Shown: one piece after another, positions 25,677 through 33,615 of the stretch
How positions within the stretch are numbered: the first letter of the stretch is position 1
How the letters are laid out: every line of letters starts with the position of its first letter
Source of the DNA: Streptomyces albiflavescens
GTDB taxonomy: Bacteria > Actinomycetota > Actinomycetes > Streptomycetales > Streptomycetaceae
Reading direction: 5' to 3'
Assembly: GCF_014645835.1 (NCBI RefSeq)
Contig: NZ_BMMM01000001.1
Location: forward strand, 793,962 to 857,961
DNA length: 64,000 nucleotides
Notes under the pieces: model-generated
Seen by the model: only the letters and a program-made list of their open reading frames with translations
What the model was told of the DNA's origin: nothing
The model's database searches: none
Made by a program: the position numbers and the translations under genes

Positions 25677-26716
25677 GCGTCGGCTCCCTGGGCGTCGTCG
25701 GTGCAGTCCACGAGGATCTTCATCACGTCGCCGCCGCCCTCCAGGGCCTCGAAGGCGGCGGGCGCCTGGGTGAGCGGCACGACCTTGCTGATCAGCCGCT
25801 CAGCCGGGATGGTGCCGTCGGCGACCAGGGCCGCCGCCCGCTCGAAGTCGGAGCGGTCGTACAACCGGGCGCCCACCAGGGTCAGTTCGCGCCAGAAGAA
25901 GCGGTGCAGGTTCACCTCACGCGGGCGAGGGTGGATGGCGACCAGGCACAACCGGCCGCGCACTCCCAGCACGTCGACCGCCGTGTCCACGCCGGCCGCC
26001 GCGCCGGACACCTCGAAGGCGACGTCCGCGCCCGCGTCCCCGGTCCACTGCCGCACCGCCTCGGACACGTCCTCGGCGGCCGGGTCCCAGGCAGTGAGCC
26101 CCAACTCCTCGGCGAGCAGCCGACGGTGGGCGCTCACCTCCACCACCCGGATCTCGGCGCCCGCGGCCCGCGCGACCAGCGCGATCAGGATGCCGACCGG
26201 GCCGCCGCCGACCACGACGGCCTTCTCGCCCTCACGCAGCCCCGCCCGGCCCACGTCGTGCACGGCGACCGCCGTCGGCTCGACGAGCGCGGCCCGGTCC
26301 AGGGCGAGCGACTCCGGCAGCCTGATCAGCGTCGAGGCGGGCACCGTCCAGCGCTGCTGCATCGCCCCCGGCGAGTCGATACCGATGAAGTCGAGGTGCT
26401 GGCAGATGTGCTGATGCCCGGCACGGCAGGCCGGACAGGTGTCGTCCCAGCGCAGCGGCATCACGGTGACCGCGTCCCCGGGCTGCCAGCCCTCCACGCC
26501 CGGCCCGACCCGCACGACCCGGCCGGACATCTCGTGTCCCAGGACGGCGGGCGTCCGGACTCGGGCGTCCATGTCGCCGTGGAAGATGTGCAGATCGGTA
26601 CCGCAGATACCGACGAAGGCGGGAGCCAGCTCCACCTCACCCGGACCGGGCGGCACACCGATCGCTGGAGCCGTGTCCAGGGAGCGGGCGGAAACGTAAC
26701 GGACGGCGAGTGTCAT
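25673..26716 (-). CDS. Zinc-containing alcohol dehydrogenase
   Basis: Medium-chain dehydrogenase of 347 residues, cytoplasmic and NAD(P)-dependent. Catalytic zinc ligands are visible in GICGTDLHIFHGDM and LGHEMSGRV, and the Rossmann glycines in VVVGGGPVGILIALVARAAG. The structural-zinc lobe reads DDTCPACRAGHQHIC: three of the usual four cysteines are kept and the first is replaced by Asp. Family members oxidise sugar alcohols, threonine or butanediol; here it may act on lactaldehyde/propanediol or on a fucose-related sugar. ATGA overlaps with the FucU gene upstream and the SDR gene downstream. Confidence 0.85.
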   Translation of the reverse strand: MTLAVRYVSARSLDTAPAIGVPPGPGEVELAPAFVGICGTDLHIFHGDMDARVRTPAVLGHEMSGRVVRVGPGVEGWQPGDAVTVMPLRWDDTCPACRAGHQHICQHLDFIGIDSPGAMQQRWTVPASTLIRLPESLALDRAALVEPTAVAVHDVGRAGLREGEKAVVVGGGPVGILIALVARAAGAEIRVVEVSAHRRLLAEELGLTAWDPAAEDVSEAVRQWTGDAGADVAFEVSGAAAGVDTAVDVLGVRGRLCLVAIHPRPREVNLHRFFWRELTLVGARLYDRSDFERAAALVADGTIPAERLISKVVPLTQAPAAFEALEGGGDVMKILVDCTDDAQGADA

Positions 26717-27150
26717 CGTGTCGTCAGGGTCCCTTCAGCGCGGACGCCGATGGTCAGCAGCAGGTTGGCGTAGGTACGGGTGTCGGCGGTGACGATCGCC
26801 AGCGCCAGGTCGGGCGAGCGGGCGGCGGCGTAGAACTCGAAACGGCCGAGCGTGTCGACCGGGAGGGGCGCCAGCATCGAGCGGTACTCGGCGATGGCGG
26901 GCGGCTCCGGTTCGCCGTCGGGTGGCACCATGACGTGGGACGACTCGACGGGCAATGCACGCAGCAGGACGTCGAGCACCGTGGTGACGTCCAGCAGGCC
27001 TGGGGCGAGATTGAGATGGACGGTCCGGGCGCGCTCGCCGGTGGCGGTGCTCGCGGGGTAGTGGCCGTCGGCGAGCAGCACACGGGATCCGTGACCGGCT
27101 CCGGCCAGGGATTCGAGGATCCCGGGGTGCAGCAGTTCCGTCAGGAGCAC
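26713..27150 (-). CDS. fucU: RbsD/FucU-family mutarotase
   Basis: Interconverts alpha and beta anomers of L-fucose so that one form can be oxidised. The 145-residue protein has the general-acid His in GHGSRVLLADGHYPAST and the C-terminal TYANLLLTIGV motif of the RbsD/FucU fold, with the DVTTVLDVLLRALP helix between. It is cytoplasmic. Its position between the lactonase and alcohol dehydrogenase genes supports FucU rather than RbsD. The ATG 27150 follows the lactonase stop by 13 bases, and its stop overlaps the next start. Confidence 0.88.
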   Translation of the reverse strand: MLLTELLHPGILESLAGAGHGSRVLLADGHYPASTATGERARTVHLNLAPGLLDVTTVLDVLLRALPVESSHVMVPPDGEPEPPAIAEYRSMLAPLPVDTLGRFEFYAAARSPDLALAIVTADTRTYANLLLTIGVRAEGTLTTR

Positions 27151-27163
27151 GGTGTCACCTCCT

Positions 27164-28042
27164 TCATGGGATGGGGGTCGGGTGGTAGAAGGCGGTCGCG
27201 GTGCCGGCGAGCACCGCGTGGATCTCGGTGTCGGAACAGCCGTCCAGGAGTTCCTCGACGGTGGCGGCCCAGCGGTTCCAGCCGCCCGCGAGGTTCGCGA
27301 CCGGCCAGTCGGAGCCGAACATCAGTCGGTCGGGGCCGAAGGCGGAGAGCAGGACGTCCCACACGGGGCGGATGTCGTCGACGGTCCACTTCTCGTGGTC
27401 CGCCTCAGTGATCAACCCCGACACCTTGCAACGGGCCTGGGGATGCCTGGCCAGCATCCTCAACTGCTGTGTCCAATCGGTGAGTTCGCGCCGCGCGATC
27501 GGCGGCTTGCCGGCGTGGTCCAGGACGAGCGGCAGCTCGGGGAGCCGTTCCGCGAGACGGATCGCCTGCGGGAGCTGGTGGGTGCGGATCAGCACGTCAT
27601 ATCCGAGCCCGCGCTCCCCGACCGCTCGCAATCCCCTTTCCACGTCCGGCCGTTGGAGCCAGTACGGATCGGACTCGCCCTGCACAAGGTGGCGTACGGA
27701 CCGCAGGTACCGGCCTGCGCGCCCGGTCCGCAGGTCGTCGAGTACGTCGCCGATCGCGGGGGACGTCAGGTCCGCCCAGCCGACCACGGCCCCGATCAGC
27801 GGGTCGATGTCGGCCAGGGCGAGCAGGTCTCGGGTCTCGGGAACGGAGGCGACGCACTGGACGACCACCGTGCTCGTCAGTCGCCGTCCGGCGATCGGCC
27901 GGGTCGCGGCCGAGCGCAGGGCGTGCGGGCTGAAGTTGCGGCGGATCGGCTCGTGCCCCGGTTCGTCCAGCCAGGGCTGCGGCCGGACGTCCAGGTCCCA
28001 GACGTGGTGGTGGGCGTCGACCAGGTGCGGTGCGTCAGACAC
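27164..28042 (-). CDS. Amidohydrolase-family L-fuconolactonase
   Basis: Predicted hydrolysis of L-fucono-1,5-lactone to L-fuconate, step 2 of oxidative fucose degradation. The 292-residue protein belongs to the amidohydrolase-2 group: [17 protein letters not shown] carries the HxH metal motif, [11 protein letters not shown] the next conserved His, [14 protein letters not shown] the middle, and [11 protein letters not shown] the last Asp. This pattern matches characterised fuconolactonases and 4-sulfomuconolactonases. It overlaps the dehydratase stop by eight bases. Confidence in lactonase activity rests on the combined presence of FucU, the dehydratase and the AKR. Confidence 0.87.
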   Translation of the reverse strand: MSDAPHLVDAHHHVWDLDVRPQPWLDEPGHEPIRRNFSPHALRSAATRPIAGRRLTSTVVVQCVASVPETRDLLALADIDPLIGAVVGWADLTSPAIGDVLDDLRTGRAGRYLRSVRHLVQGESDPYWLQRPDVERGLRAVGERGLGYDVLIRTHQLPQAIRLAERLPELPLVLDHAGKPPIARRELTDWTQQLRMLARHPQARCKVSGLITEADHEKWTVDDIRPVWDVLLSAFGPDRLMFGSDWPVANLAGGWNRWAATVEELLDGCSDTEIHAVLAGTATAFYHPTPIP

Positions 28043-29378
28043 GAGCGATCCAGACGGGGCCGTCGGGGTAGGCGTACTCCTTGAGGGACGCCTGGTGCAT
28101 CTGCGCGCTCAGCCCCGGCAGTGTCGGCGCAAGGTAGTGGCCGTCGACGATGCGCACCGGGTCGACGAAGTGCTCGTGCAGATGGTCGACGTACTCGATG
28201 ACGCGGTCCTCGGTCGTGCCGGAGACCGCGACGTAGTCGAACATCGACAGGTGCTGCACCATCTCGCACAGGCCCACGCCGCCCGCGTGCGGGCAGACCG
28301 GGACGCCGAACTTCGCGGCGAGGAGCAGGATCGCGATGTTCTCGTTGACGCCGCCGACCCGCGCGGAGTCGATCTGCACGATGTCCACCGCGCCGGCCTG
28401 GAGGAGCTGCTTGAAGACGACCCGGTTGGCGACGTGCTCGCCGGTGGCGACCTTGATGGGGCTGACGGCCTTACGCACGGCGGCGTGACCGAGGATGTCG
28501 TCGGGGGAGGTGGGCTCCTCGATCCAGTACGGCTGGTAGGGCGCCAGGGCACGCATCCAGTCGATCGCGGCCTGGACGTCCCATCGCTGGTTGGCGTCCA
28601 CGGCAATACGGATGCCGTCCCCGATGGTCTCGCGGGCGGTGCGCATGCGCCGTATGTCGTCGTCCAGGGAGGCGCCGACCTTCAGCTTGATCTGGGTGAA
28701 GCCGTCGGCGACGGCCTCGCGGGCCAGGCGGGCCAGTTTCTCGTCGGAGTAGCCGAGCCAGCCGGGGGTGGTGGTGTAGGCGGGGTAGCCCCGGTCGAGC
28801 AGGTGGCCGATGCGCTGGGCGCGGCCGGGCTCGGCGCGTCTGAGGATTTCCAGGGCCTCCTCCGGGGTGAGGGCGTCGGACAGCCAGCGGAAGTCGACCT
28901 GCGCGACCAGCTCCTCGGGCGACATCTCGCCGAGGAAGCGCCACACGGGCTTGCCGGCCCGCTTGGCGGCCAGGTCCCAGGCGGCGTTGACGACTGCGCC
29001 TGTGGCCATGTGCATGGCGCCCTTCTCCGGGCCCAGCCAGCGCAGTTGGGGGTCGTGTACGAGGGAGCGGGAGAACGCGCCGAGGTCGGCGCAGACTTCC
29101 TCGACCGACAGGCCCACCACGTGCGGGGCGAGAGCGGCGATGGCGGCGGCCTGGACGTCGTTGCCGCGACCTGTGGTGAAGGCCAGGGCGTGGCCCTCCA
29201 GTCCGTCGCCGACGTCGGTGCGCAGGACGACGTAGGCGGCGGAGTAGTCGGGTTCGGGGTTCATCGCGTCCGACCCGTCCAGGTGCTCGGACGTCGGGAA
29301 ACGCACGTCCAGCACATCCAGGGCGGTGATGCGGGCAGAGGCCGGGGATGCCTGGGAAGAGGACAGGGCGGATGACAT
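28035..29378 (-). CDS. fucD: L-fuconate dehydratase (enolase superfamily)
   Basis: Dehydrates L-fuconate to 2-keto-3-deoxy-L-fuconate. The 447-residue enzyme has the N-terminal cap ([20 protein letters not shown], a start typical of fuconate dehydratases) and the mandelate-racemase-type barrel. Catalytic landmarks are the Lys motif TQIKLKVGA, metal ligands in [17 protein letters not shown] and ATGEHVANR, and the His in [17 protein letters not shown]. The start ATG 29378 removes an unrelated upstream extension of the frame. It is the first enzyme gene behind the CUT2 transporter, 95 bases after the permease gene. Confidence 0.93.
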   Translation of the reverse strand: MSSALSSSQASPASARITALDVLDVRFPTSEHLDGSDAMNPEPDYSAAYVVLRTDVGDGLEGHALAFTTGRGNDVQAAAIAALAPHVVGLSVEEVCADLGAFSRSLVHDPQLRWLGPEKGAMHMATGAVVNAAWDLAAKRAGKPVWRFLGEMSPEELVAQVDFRWLSDALTPEEALEILRRAEPGRAQRIGHLLDRGYPAYTTTPGWLGYSDEKLARLAREAVADGFTQIKLKVGASLDDDIRRMRTARETIGDGIRIAVDANQRWDVQAAIDWMRALAPYQPYWIEEPTSPDDILGHAAVRKAVSPIKVATGEHVANRVVFKQLLQAGAVDIVQIDSARVGGVNENIAILLLAAKFGVPVCPHAGGVGLCEMVQHLSMFDYVAVSGTTEDRVIEYVDHLHEHFVDPVRIVDGHYLAPTLPGLSAQMHQASLKEYAYPDGPVWIARV

Positions 29379-29473
29379 GGCGGCAACTCCTGTGAGGTGC
29401 GGGGGCGATACGACCCCTGGCGACGAGATGGGGTGCGGCGGAGGATGGCGGGCGTCCTGGACGCCCGCCGGTT

Positions 29474-30517
29474 TCACTCCTGGGCCTTGCCGCCCGTGAT
29501 ACGCGAGATGGCGAGGGCGACCAGGATGATCAGGCCGTTGAGAGCGCCGATCCACTGCGCGGGGACGCCCGCCAGCGTGAGCACGTTCTGGATCATGAAG
29601 AGCAGCAGGATGCCGCAGAAAGCCCCGAACATGGTGCCCTTGCCACCGTTTAGGCTGATCCCGCCGATGACGGCGGCGGCGAAGACGGTGAAGATATAGC
29701 CGTTGCCCTGCGCGGAGGCCACCGAGGCCAGGCGTCCGGAGAGCATCAGCCCGGCGAGGGCGGCGAGGACGCTGCCGGTGACGATCACGATCCACAGCAC
29801 CCGGTCGGTGCGGATACCGGCCGCCTTCGCGGCGTCGACGTTGCCGCCGATGGCGTACAGCGAACGCCCGAAGCTGGTCCAGCCGAGCACCACGATCGCA
29901 ACGGCGAACAGCAGCAGGCAGATCCAGATGGAGGCCGGCATCCCGAACCATTCGGCGGTGCCGAGGTAGAGCATCGACTGCGGCAGCTGGAAAAAGGTCT
30001 GGCCGCCGGAGATGCCGGTGAGGACACCGCGCAGCACGATCAGCATGCCGAGGGTGACGATGAAGCCGTTGAGGCCGAAGCGGATGATCAGCAGGGCGTT
30101 GATCACGCCGACGAGCGCGCCCACGGCCAGGGTGACGGGAACGGACCACGCGCCGGGGAGCAGTCCGAGTCCGTGCCCCGCGCCGACCGGCACGACCAGC
30201 CAGGCCGCGACGCCGGGCGCAAGACCCATGGTGGACTCCAGCGACAGGTCCATCTTCTTGACGATCAGGATCATCGTCTGGGCGAGGACCAGCAGCGCCA
30301 TCTCGGACATGGTCTGCAGGACGTTGATGAGGTTGTCGGCCTGCAGGAACACCGGGTTGACGATCTGTCCGACAATCGCGATGACCACGATGGCCGGGAC
30401 GAGCGCGAGGTCGCGCAGGCGGGCCAGGGGTATCCGGCCGCCGAGCAGCACGGTCCGCTTGGGCGCCGGCTCCGTGCCCTTGGCGGCGGCGGTGTCCGCG
30501 AGGACGGTTTCAGGCAT
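29474..30517 (-). CDS. CUT2 sugar ABC transporter permease (RbsC-like)
   Basis: Membrane part of a monosaccharide importer, 347 residues with about nine to ten transmembrane helices starting after residue 35. Family landmarks are [35 protein letters not shown] and the coupling region [20 protein letters not shown], followed by [21 protein letters not shown] single permease gene is present, so it probably works as a homodimer. It overlaps the ATPase stop by eight bases. Confidence 0.92.
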   Translation of the reverse strand: MPETVLADTAAAKGTEPAPKRTVLLGGRIPLARLRDLALVPAIVVIAIVGQIVNPVFLQADNLINVLQTMSEMALLVLAQTMILIVKKMDLSLESTMGLAPGVAAWLVVPVGAGHGLGLLPGAWSVPVTLAVGALVGVINALLIIRFGLNGFIVTLGMLIVLRGVLTGISGGQTFFQLPQSMLYLGTAEWFGMPASIWICLLLFAVAIVVLGWTSFGRSLYAIGGNVDAAKAAGIRTDRVLWIVIVTGSVLAALAGLMLSGRLASVASAQGNGYIFTVFAAAVIGGISLNGGKGTMFGAFCGILLLFMIQNVLTLAGVPAQWIGALNGLIILVALAISRITGGKAQE

Positions 30518-32072
30518 CGAGGTCCACTCCTTCCATCGCCGCCACGAGGTCGTGGTCGTGCCAGCCGCGGGCGATCTCTGAGGTCACACGGCCCTGGAAC
30601 ATCACCAGGACCCGGTCGCACATGCGCAGGTCGTCGAGTTCGTCGGAGGCGATGAGCACTCCGGTGCCGGCGGCCGCGGTCTCCTCGACCTTGCCGAGGA
30701 GGAACTCCTTGGAGCGCACGTCCACTCCTGCGGTCGGGTTGATCAGGACCAGCAGCCGGGGGTCGTCGGCGAGGGCGCGGGCCATGACGACCTTCTGCTG
30801 GTTGCCTCCGGACAGGGCGGAGACGGGCAGTTCGGGGCCGGGAGTCTTGATCGCGAGGTTCTCGATCAAGCCTTCGGCGAGCCGGTCCCGGCGGCTGCGG
30901 CTGAGGAACCCGTTGAGGCCGAGCCTGCGGGGAACGGACAGGGTGGCATTGTCCGCGATCGACATGTCGGGAACGAAGCCCTGGTGGTGCCGGTCCTGCG
31001 GGACGAACCCGGCGCCTGCGGCGAGCGCCGCGGGCACGCTGCCCGGCCGGGGCCGCCTCCCGGCGATCTCCACCTCGCCCGCCGCTGCCGCCCGCAGTCC
31101 CACGACGGTCTCGGCGACCTCGGTACGACCGCTGCCGGCGGCCCCCGCGAGGCCGACGATCTCGCCGGCCCCGATCTGGAAGCTGACGTCGTCGTACGCG
31201 TCGCCCCGGAGAGCGCGAACGTTCAGTGCGGCCGTGGCACCGGAGTCGAGGGCGCTCGTGCGTTCCTCGCGCCGGTCGGCCGCCGCCTCGCCGGTCATGG
31301 CGGCGACGAGGTCGGTGCGAGGCAGTTCCGCGACCGGTGCGGTCACGATGTGCTGGGCGTCGCGGAACACCGTCACCAGGTCGCAGATCTCGTAGATCTC
31401 CTGAAGGTGGTGGCTGATGAACAGGAAGGTCACGCCCTGGCGTTGCAGGTCGCGGATGCGGTCGAAGAGCCGGTTGATGGCCGCTCCGTCGAGCTGGGCG
31501 GTCGGCTCGTCGAGGATGATGAACCTGGCCCCGAAGGACAGCGCGCGGGCGATCTCGACGAACTGCCGCTGCTCCACGCTCAGATCACCGGCCGGGGTCT
31601 GCGGGTCGACGTCCACCGACCAGGCCGACAGCAGGTCCTGTGCGCGGCGACGGGTGGCCTGCCAGCTGATGAGCCGGCTCTGTCCGTGGTCGTGCCGGTT
31701 CAGGAAGAGGTTCTCGGTGACGGTCAGCGTGGGGATGATCGTCGACTTCTGGTAGACGCAGGCCACACGCCGGCGCCAGGCGTCACGGTCGCCGAGCCGG
31801 GGGGCCGGCTCGCCGCCGAAGGTCACCGTTCCCTCGTCGGGGGCCTGAAGACCGGTGAGGACCGACACGAGGGTCGACTTGCCGGCTCCGTTGCGGCCGA
31901 CCAGCGCGTGGGTCTCTCCGGGCCTGATGGTGATCCGGGCGCCGTTCAGGGCCACCGTCGGACCGAATCGTTTGACTATGCCCGTCGCCTCGACGACGGG
32001 CGGGTCCGAGGGGGCCCGCCCGTCGTCCGCCGGGGCGGGCGCGGGGGTGGCTGCTCGCTCCCCGTCGCTCAT
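30510..32072 (-). CDS. CUT2 sugar ABC transporter ATPase (RbsA-like, two ABC domains)
   Basis: Cytoplasmic ATPase of 520 residues that powers the monosaccharide importer. Domain 1 (about 25-265) has Walker A GRNGAGKST, a signature region LSVEQRQFVEIARAL and Walker B RFIILDEPTAQLD. Domain 2 (about 280-515) has a degenerate Walker A GAAGSGRTEV, normal for the second half of RbsA-like proteins, the signature LSGGNQQKVVMARAL and NPTAGVDV in place of the usual DEPT. Order SBP-ATPase-permease and the overlap with the permease start show one transcription unit. Confidence 0.92.
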   Translation of the reverse strand: MSDGERAATPAPAPADDGRAPSDPPVVEATGIVKRFGPTVALNGARITIRPGETHALVGRNGAGKSTLVSVLTGLQAPDEGTVTFGGEPAPRLGDRDAWRRRVACVYQKSTIIPTLTVTENLFLNRHDHGQSRLISWQATRRRAQDLLSAWSVDVDPQTPAGDLSVEQRQFVEIARALSFGARFIILDEPTAQLDGAAINRLFDRIRDLQRQGVTFLFISHHLQEIYEICDLVTVFRDAQHIVTAPVAELPRTDLVAAMTGEAAADRREERTSALDSGATAALNVRALRGDAYDDVSFQIGAGEIVGLAGAAGSGRTEVAETVVGLRAAAAGEVEIAGRRPRPGSVPAALAAGAGFVPQDRHHQGFVPDMSIADNATLSVPRRLGLNGFLSRSRRDRLAEGLIENLAIKTPGPELPVSALSGGNQQKVVMARALADDPRLLVLINPTAGVDVRSKEFLLGKVEETAAAGTGVLIASDELDDLRMCDRVLVMFQGRVTSEIARGWHDHDLVAAMEGVDLDA

Positions 32073-32115
32073 CTCAACCGCCTTGATCTCGTGGGCCGTT
32101 GTTCCGGAAGACGAA

Positions 32116-33180
32116 TCAGCCGAGGTTGTTGCCCCACAGCGACTTGTCGTCGCTCTTGACGCTGGGCACGCCGCCGTAGGTGGCGCCGTCGGCGGTGACG
32201 AGCGGGGCGGAGAGCTGGTCCTCGAGCACGCCGTCGCGGACCTGGATGATGGTGCTGTCGTGGTCGGTCTTGCCGGGCTTGAACGTCTTCCCGTCGATCG
32301 CGGCCTTGACGTAGTACAGGGCGTACTTGGCGTACAGGTCGGCCGGCTGGGAGACCGTGGCGTCGATCTTGCCCTCGGCGATGGACTTGAGTTCCTCGGG
32401 GATGCCGTCGTTGGAGACGACGAAGACGTGCTTCTTGTCCTTCGGGCCCACCAACAGGCCCTTCTGCTTGAGGACTTGGAGCGTGCCGGAGAGCGCGAAG
32501 CTGGCCTCCATGTAGACGCCCTTGATGTCCGGGTTGGCCGTCAGGTCGGTCTGCAGCTTCTGGGCGGCGACGGCGCCGTCCCAGTTGGTGGCCTCGCCGA
32601 ACACCTTGATAGCCGGGTAGTTCTTCTTCATGCAGTCGTTGAACGCCTCGGTGCGGTCACGGCCGTTGATGGAGTCCAGGCCGCCCTCCAGCATCACGAC
32701 CTTGCCCTTGCCGCCGAGCTTGGTGCCCAGGTACTGGCAGGCCTTCTCGCCGTAGGCGCGGTTGTCGGCGCGCACGACCATGAACACCTTGCCGCTGTCG
32801 GGGCGGGTGTCGACGGTGACGACCGGGATCTTCTTCGCCTCCAGCTGCGCGAGGGTGGGCGCGATGGCGGCGGTGTCCTGCGGGGCCATCGCGATGCCCT
32901 TGACGCCCTGACTGATGAACGTCTGCGCGTTGGCGGTGAGTTTGGCGACGTCGTTCTGCGAGTTGGTCGTCTTCAGGTCCAGGCCCAGCTGCTTGCCGTA
33001 CTGGGGCGTGTACTTGATGTAGGAGTTCCAGAAGTCGGTGTCGGAGCGCGGGTAGTCGACGCCGACCAGCGGCTTGTCGCCCGACGACGCCGAGGTGGTG
33101 GAGCCGCTGCTGCACGCACTGAGCAGAGCCAGTGCGGACAGGGCGGAGACGGCGGAACAGAGGGCGGTTCTGAGTCTCAT
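32116..33180 (-). CDS. CUT2 sugar ABC transporter substrate-binding lipoprotein
   Basis: Extracytoplasmic receptor of 354 residues, first gene of the fucose operon. The signal peptide ends in a lipobox (ALALLSAC, Cys about 23) followed by a Ser/Thr linker. The periplasmic-binding-protein type 1 fold of the RbsB/RhaS group is clear: PLVGVDYPRSDTDFWNSYIK, GVKGIAMAPQDTAAIAPTL, KKIPVVTVDTRPD and VVSNDGIPEELKSIAEG. Binding-site aromatic and polar residues fit a neutral hexose or deoxyhexose. L-fucose is the obvious ligand from the operon content, but rhamnose-type sugars are not excluded. Confidence 0.92.
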   Translation of the reverse strand: MRLRTALCSAVSALSALALLSACSSGSTTSASSGDKPLVGVDYPRSDTDFWNSYIKYTPQYGKQLGLDLKTTNSQNDVAKLTANAQTFISQGVKGIAMAPQDTAAIAPTLAQLEAKKIPVVTVDTRPDSGKVFMVVRADNRAYGEKACQYLGTKLGGKGKVVMLEGGLDSINGRDRTEAFNDCMKKNYPAIKVFGEATNWDGAVAAQKLQTDLTANPDIKGVYMEASFALSGTLQVLKQKGLLVGPKDKKHVFVVSNDGIPEELKSIAEGKIDATVSQPADLYAKYALYYVKAAIDGKTFKPGKTDHDSTIIQVRDGVLEDQLSAPLVTADGATYGGVPSVKSDDKSLWGNNLG

Positions 33181-33254
33181 CGGTGCTTCCTCGCGCCGGT
33201 CCCGTAGCGGGAGATGTTTCGCCTCGACGACATCTGCGTATCGCCGTGCAGTAG

Positions 33255-33265
33255 AGATGGGATGT
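33255..33265 (-). promoter_or_regulatory. ACATCCCATCT operator-like site before CUT2 operon
   Basis: On the minus strand the sequence reads ACATCCCATCT, one change from the ACATCCCATGT palindrome at 18449, preceded by TATAA. It lies 75-85 bases upstream of the binding-protein start. A weaker relative (CCATCCCATC) occurs near 33376. Confidence 0.45.
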
Positions 33266-33431
33266 TTATAGGCGCGCCCATAGCCTCCTGTCTACCCCCG
33301 CGATCGAAGGAGCACCGTAATACCAGGTCACGCCACACCTGGGATTGGTAGGGGGTGACACCAAGAAGGCAAGATCCATCCCATCAATCCTCGCGTTTGG
33401 ATGATCCAGATCAGCCATGAAGCGCTGACAG

Positions 33432-33442
33432 ACATGCCATGT
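33432..33442 (+). promoter_or_regulatory. ACATGCCATGT operator-like palindrome before GH29 gene
   Basis: A perfect palindrome (ACATG-C-CATGT) 174 bases upstream of the GH29 start at 33616, differing from the ACATCCCATGT core at one position. The whole interval 33181-33615 between the two divergent genes holds no coding sequence. Confidence 0.45.
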
Positions 33443-33615
33443 TTAGGCAGTCGCAAATCGCATCAGAACCACCTCAAGTACGGCCAACTACCTTGCCATG
33501 CAGTGCATTTCATCCCTGCAAACCGGTTGACATCCCAGGGAGACATGGCAGACCTTCATGCGTAACAAGCGGCGCCCTGCCCTCCCCTGTCCCCTTCTGC
33601 ATCAGGGATGTCTCC

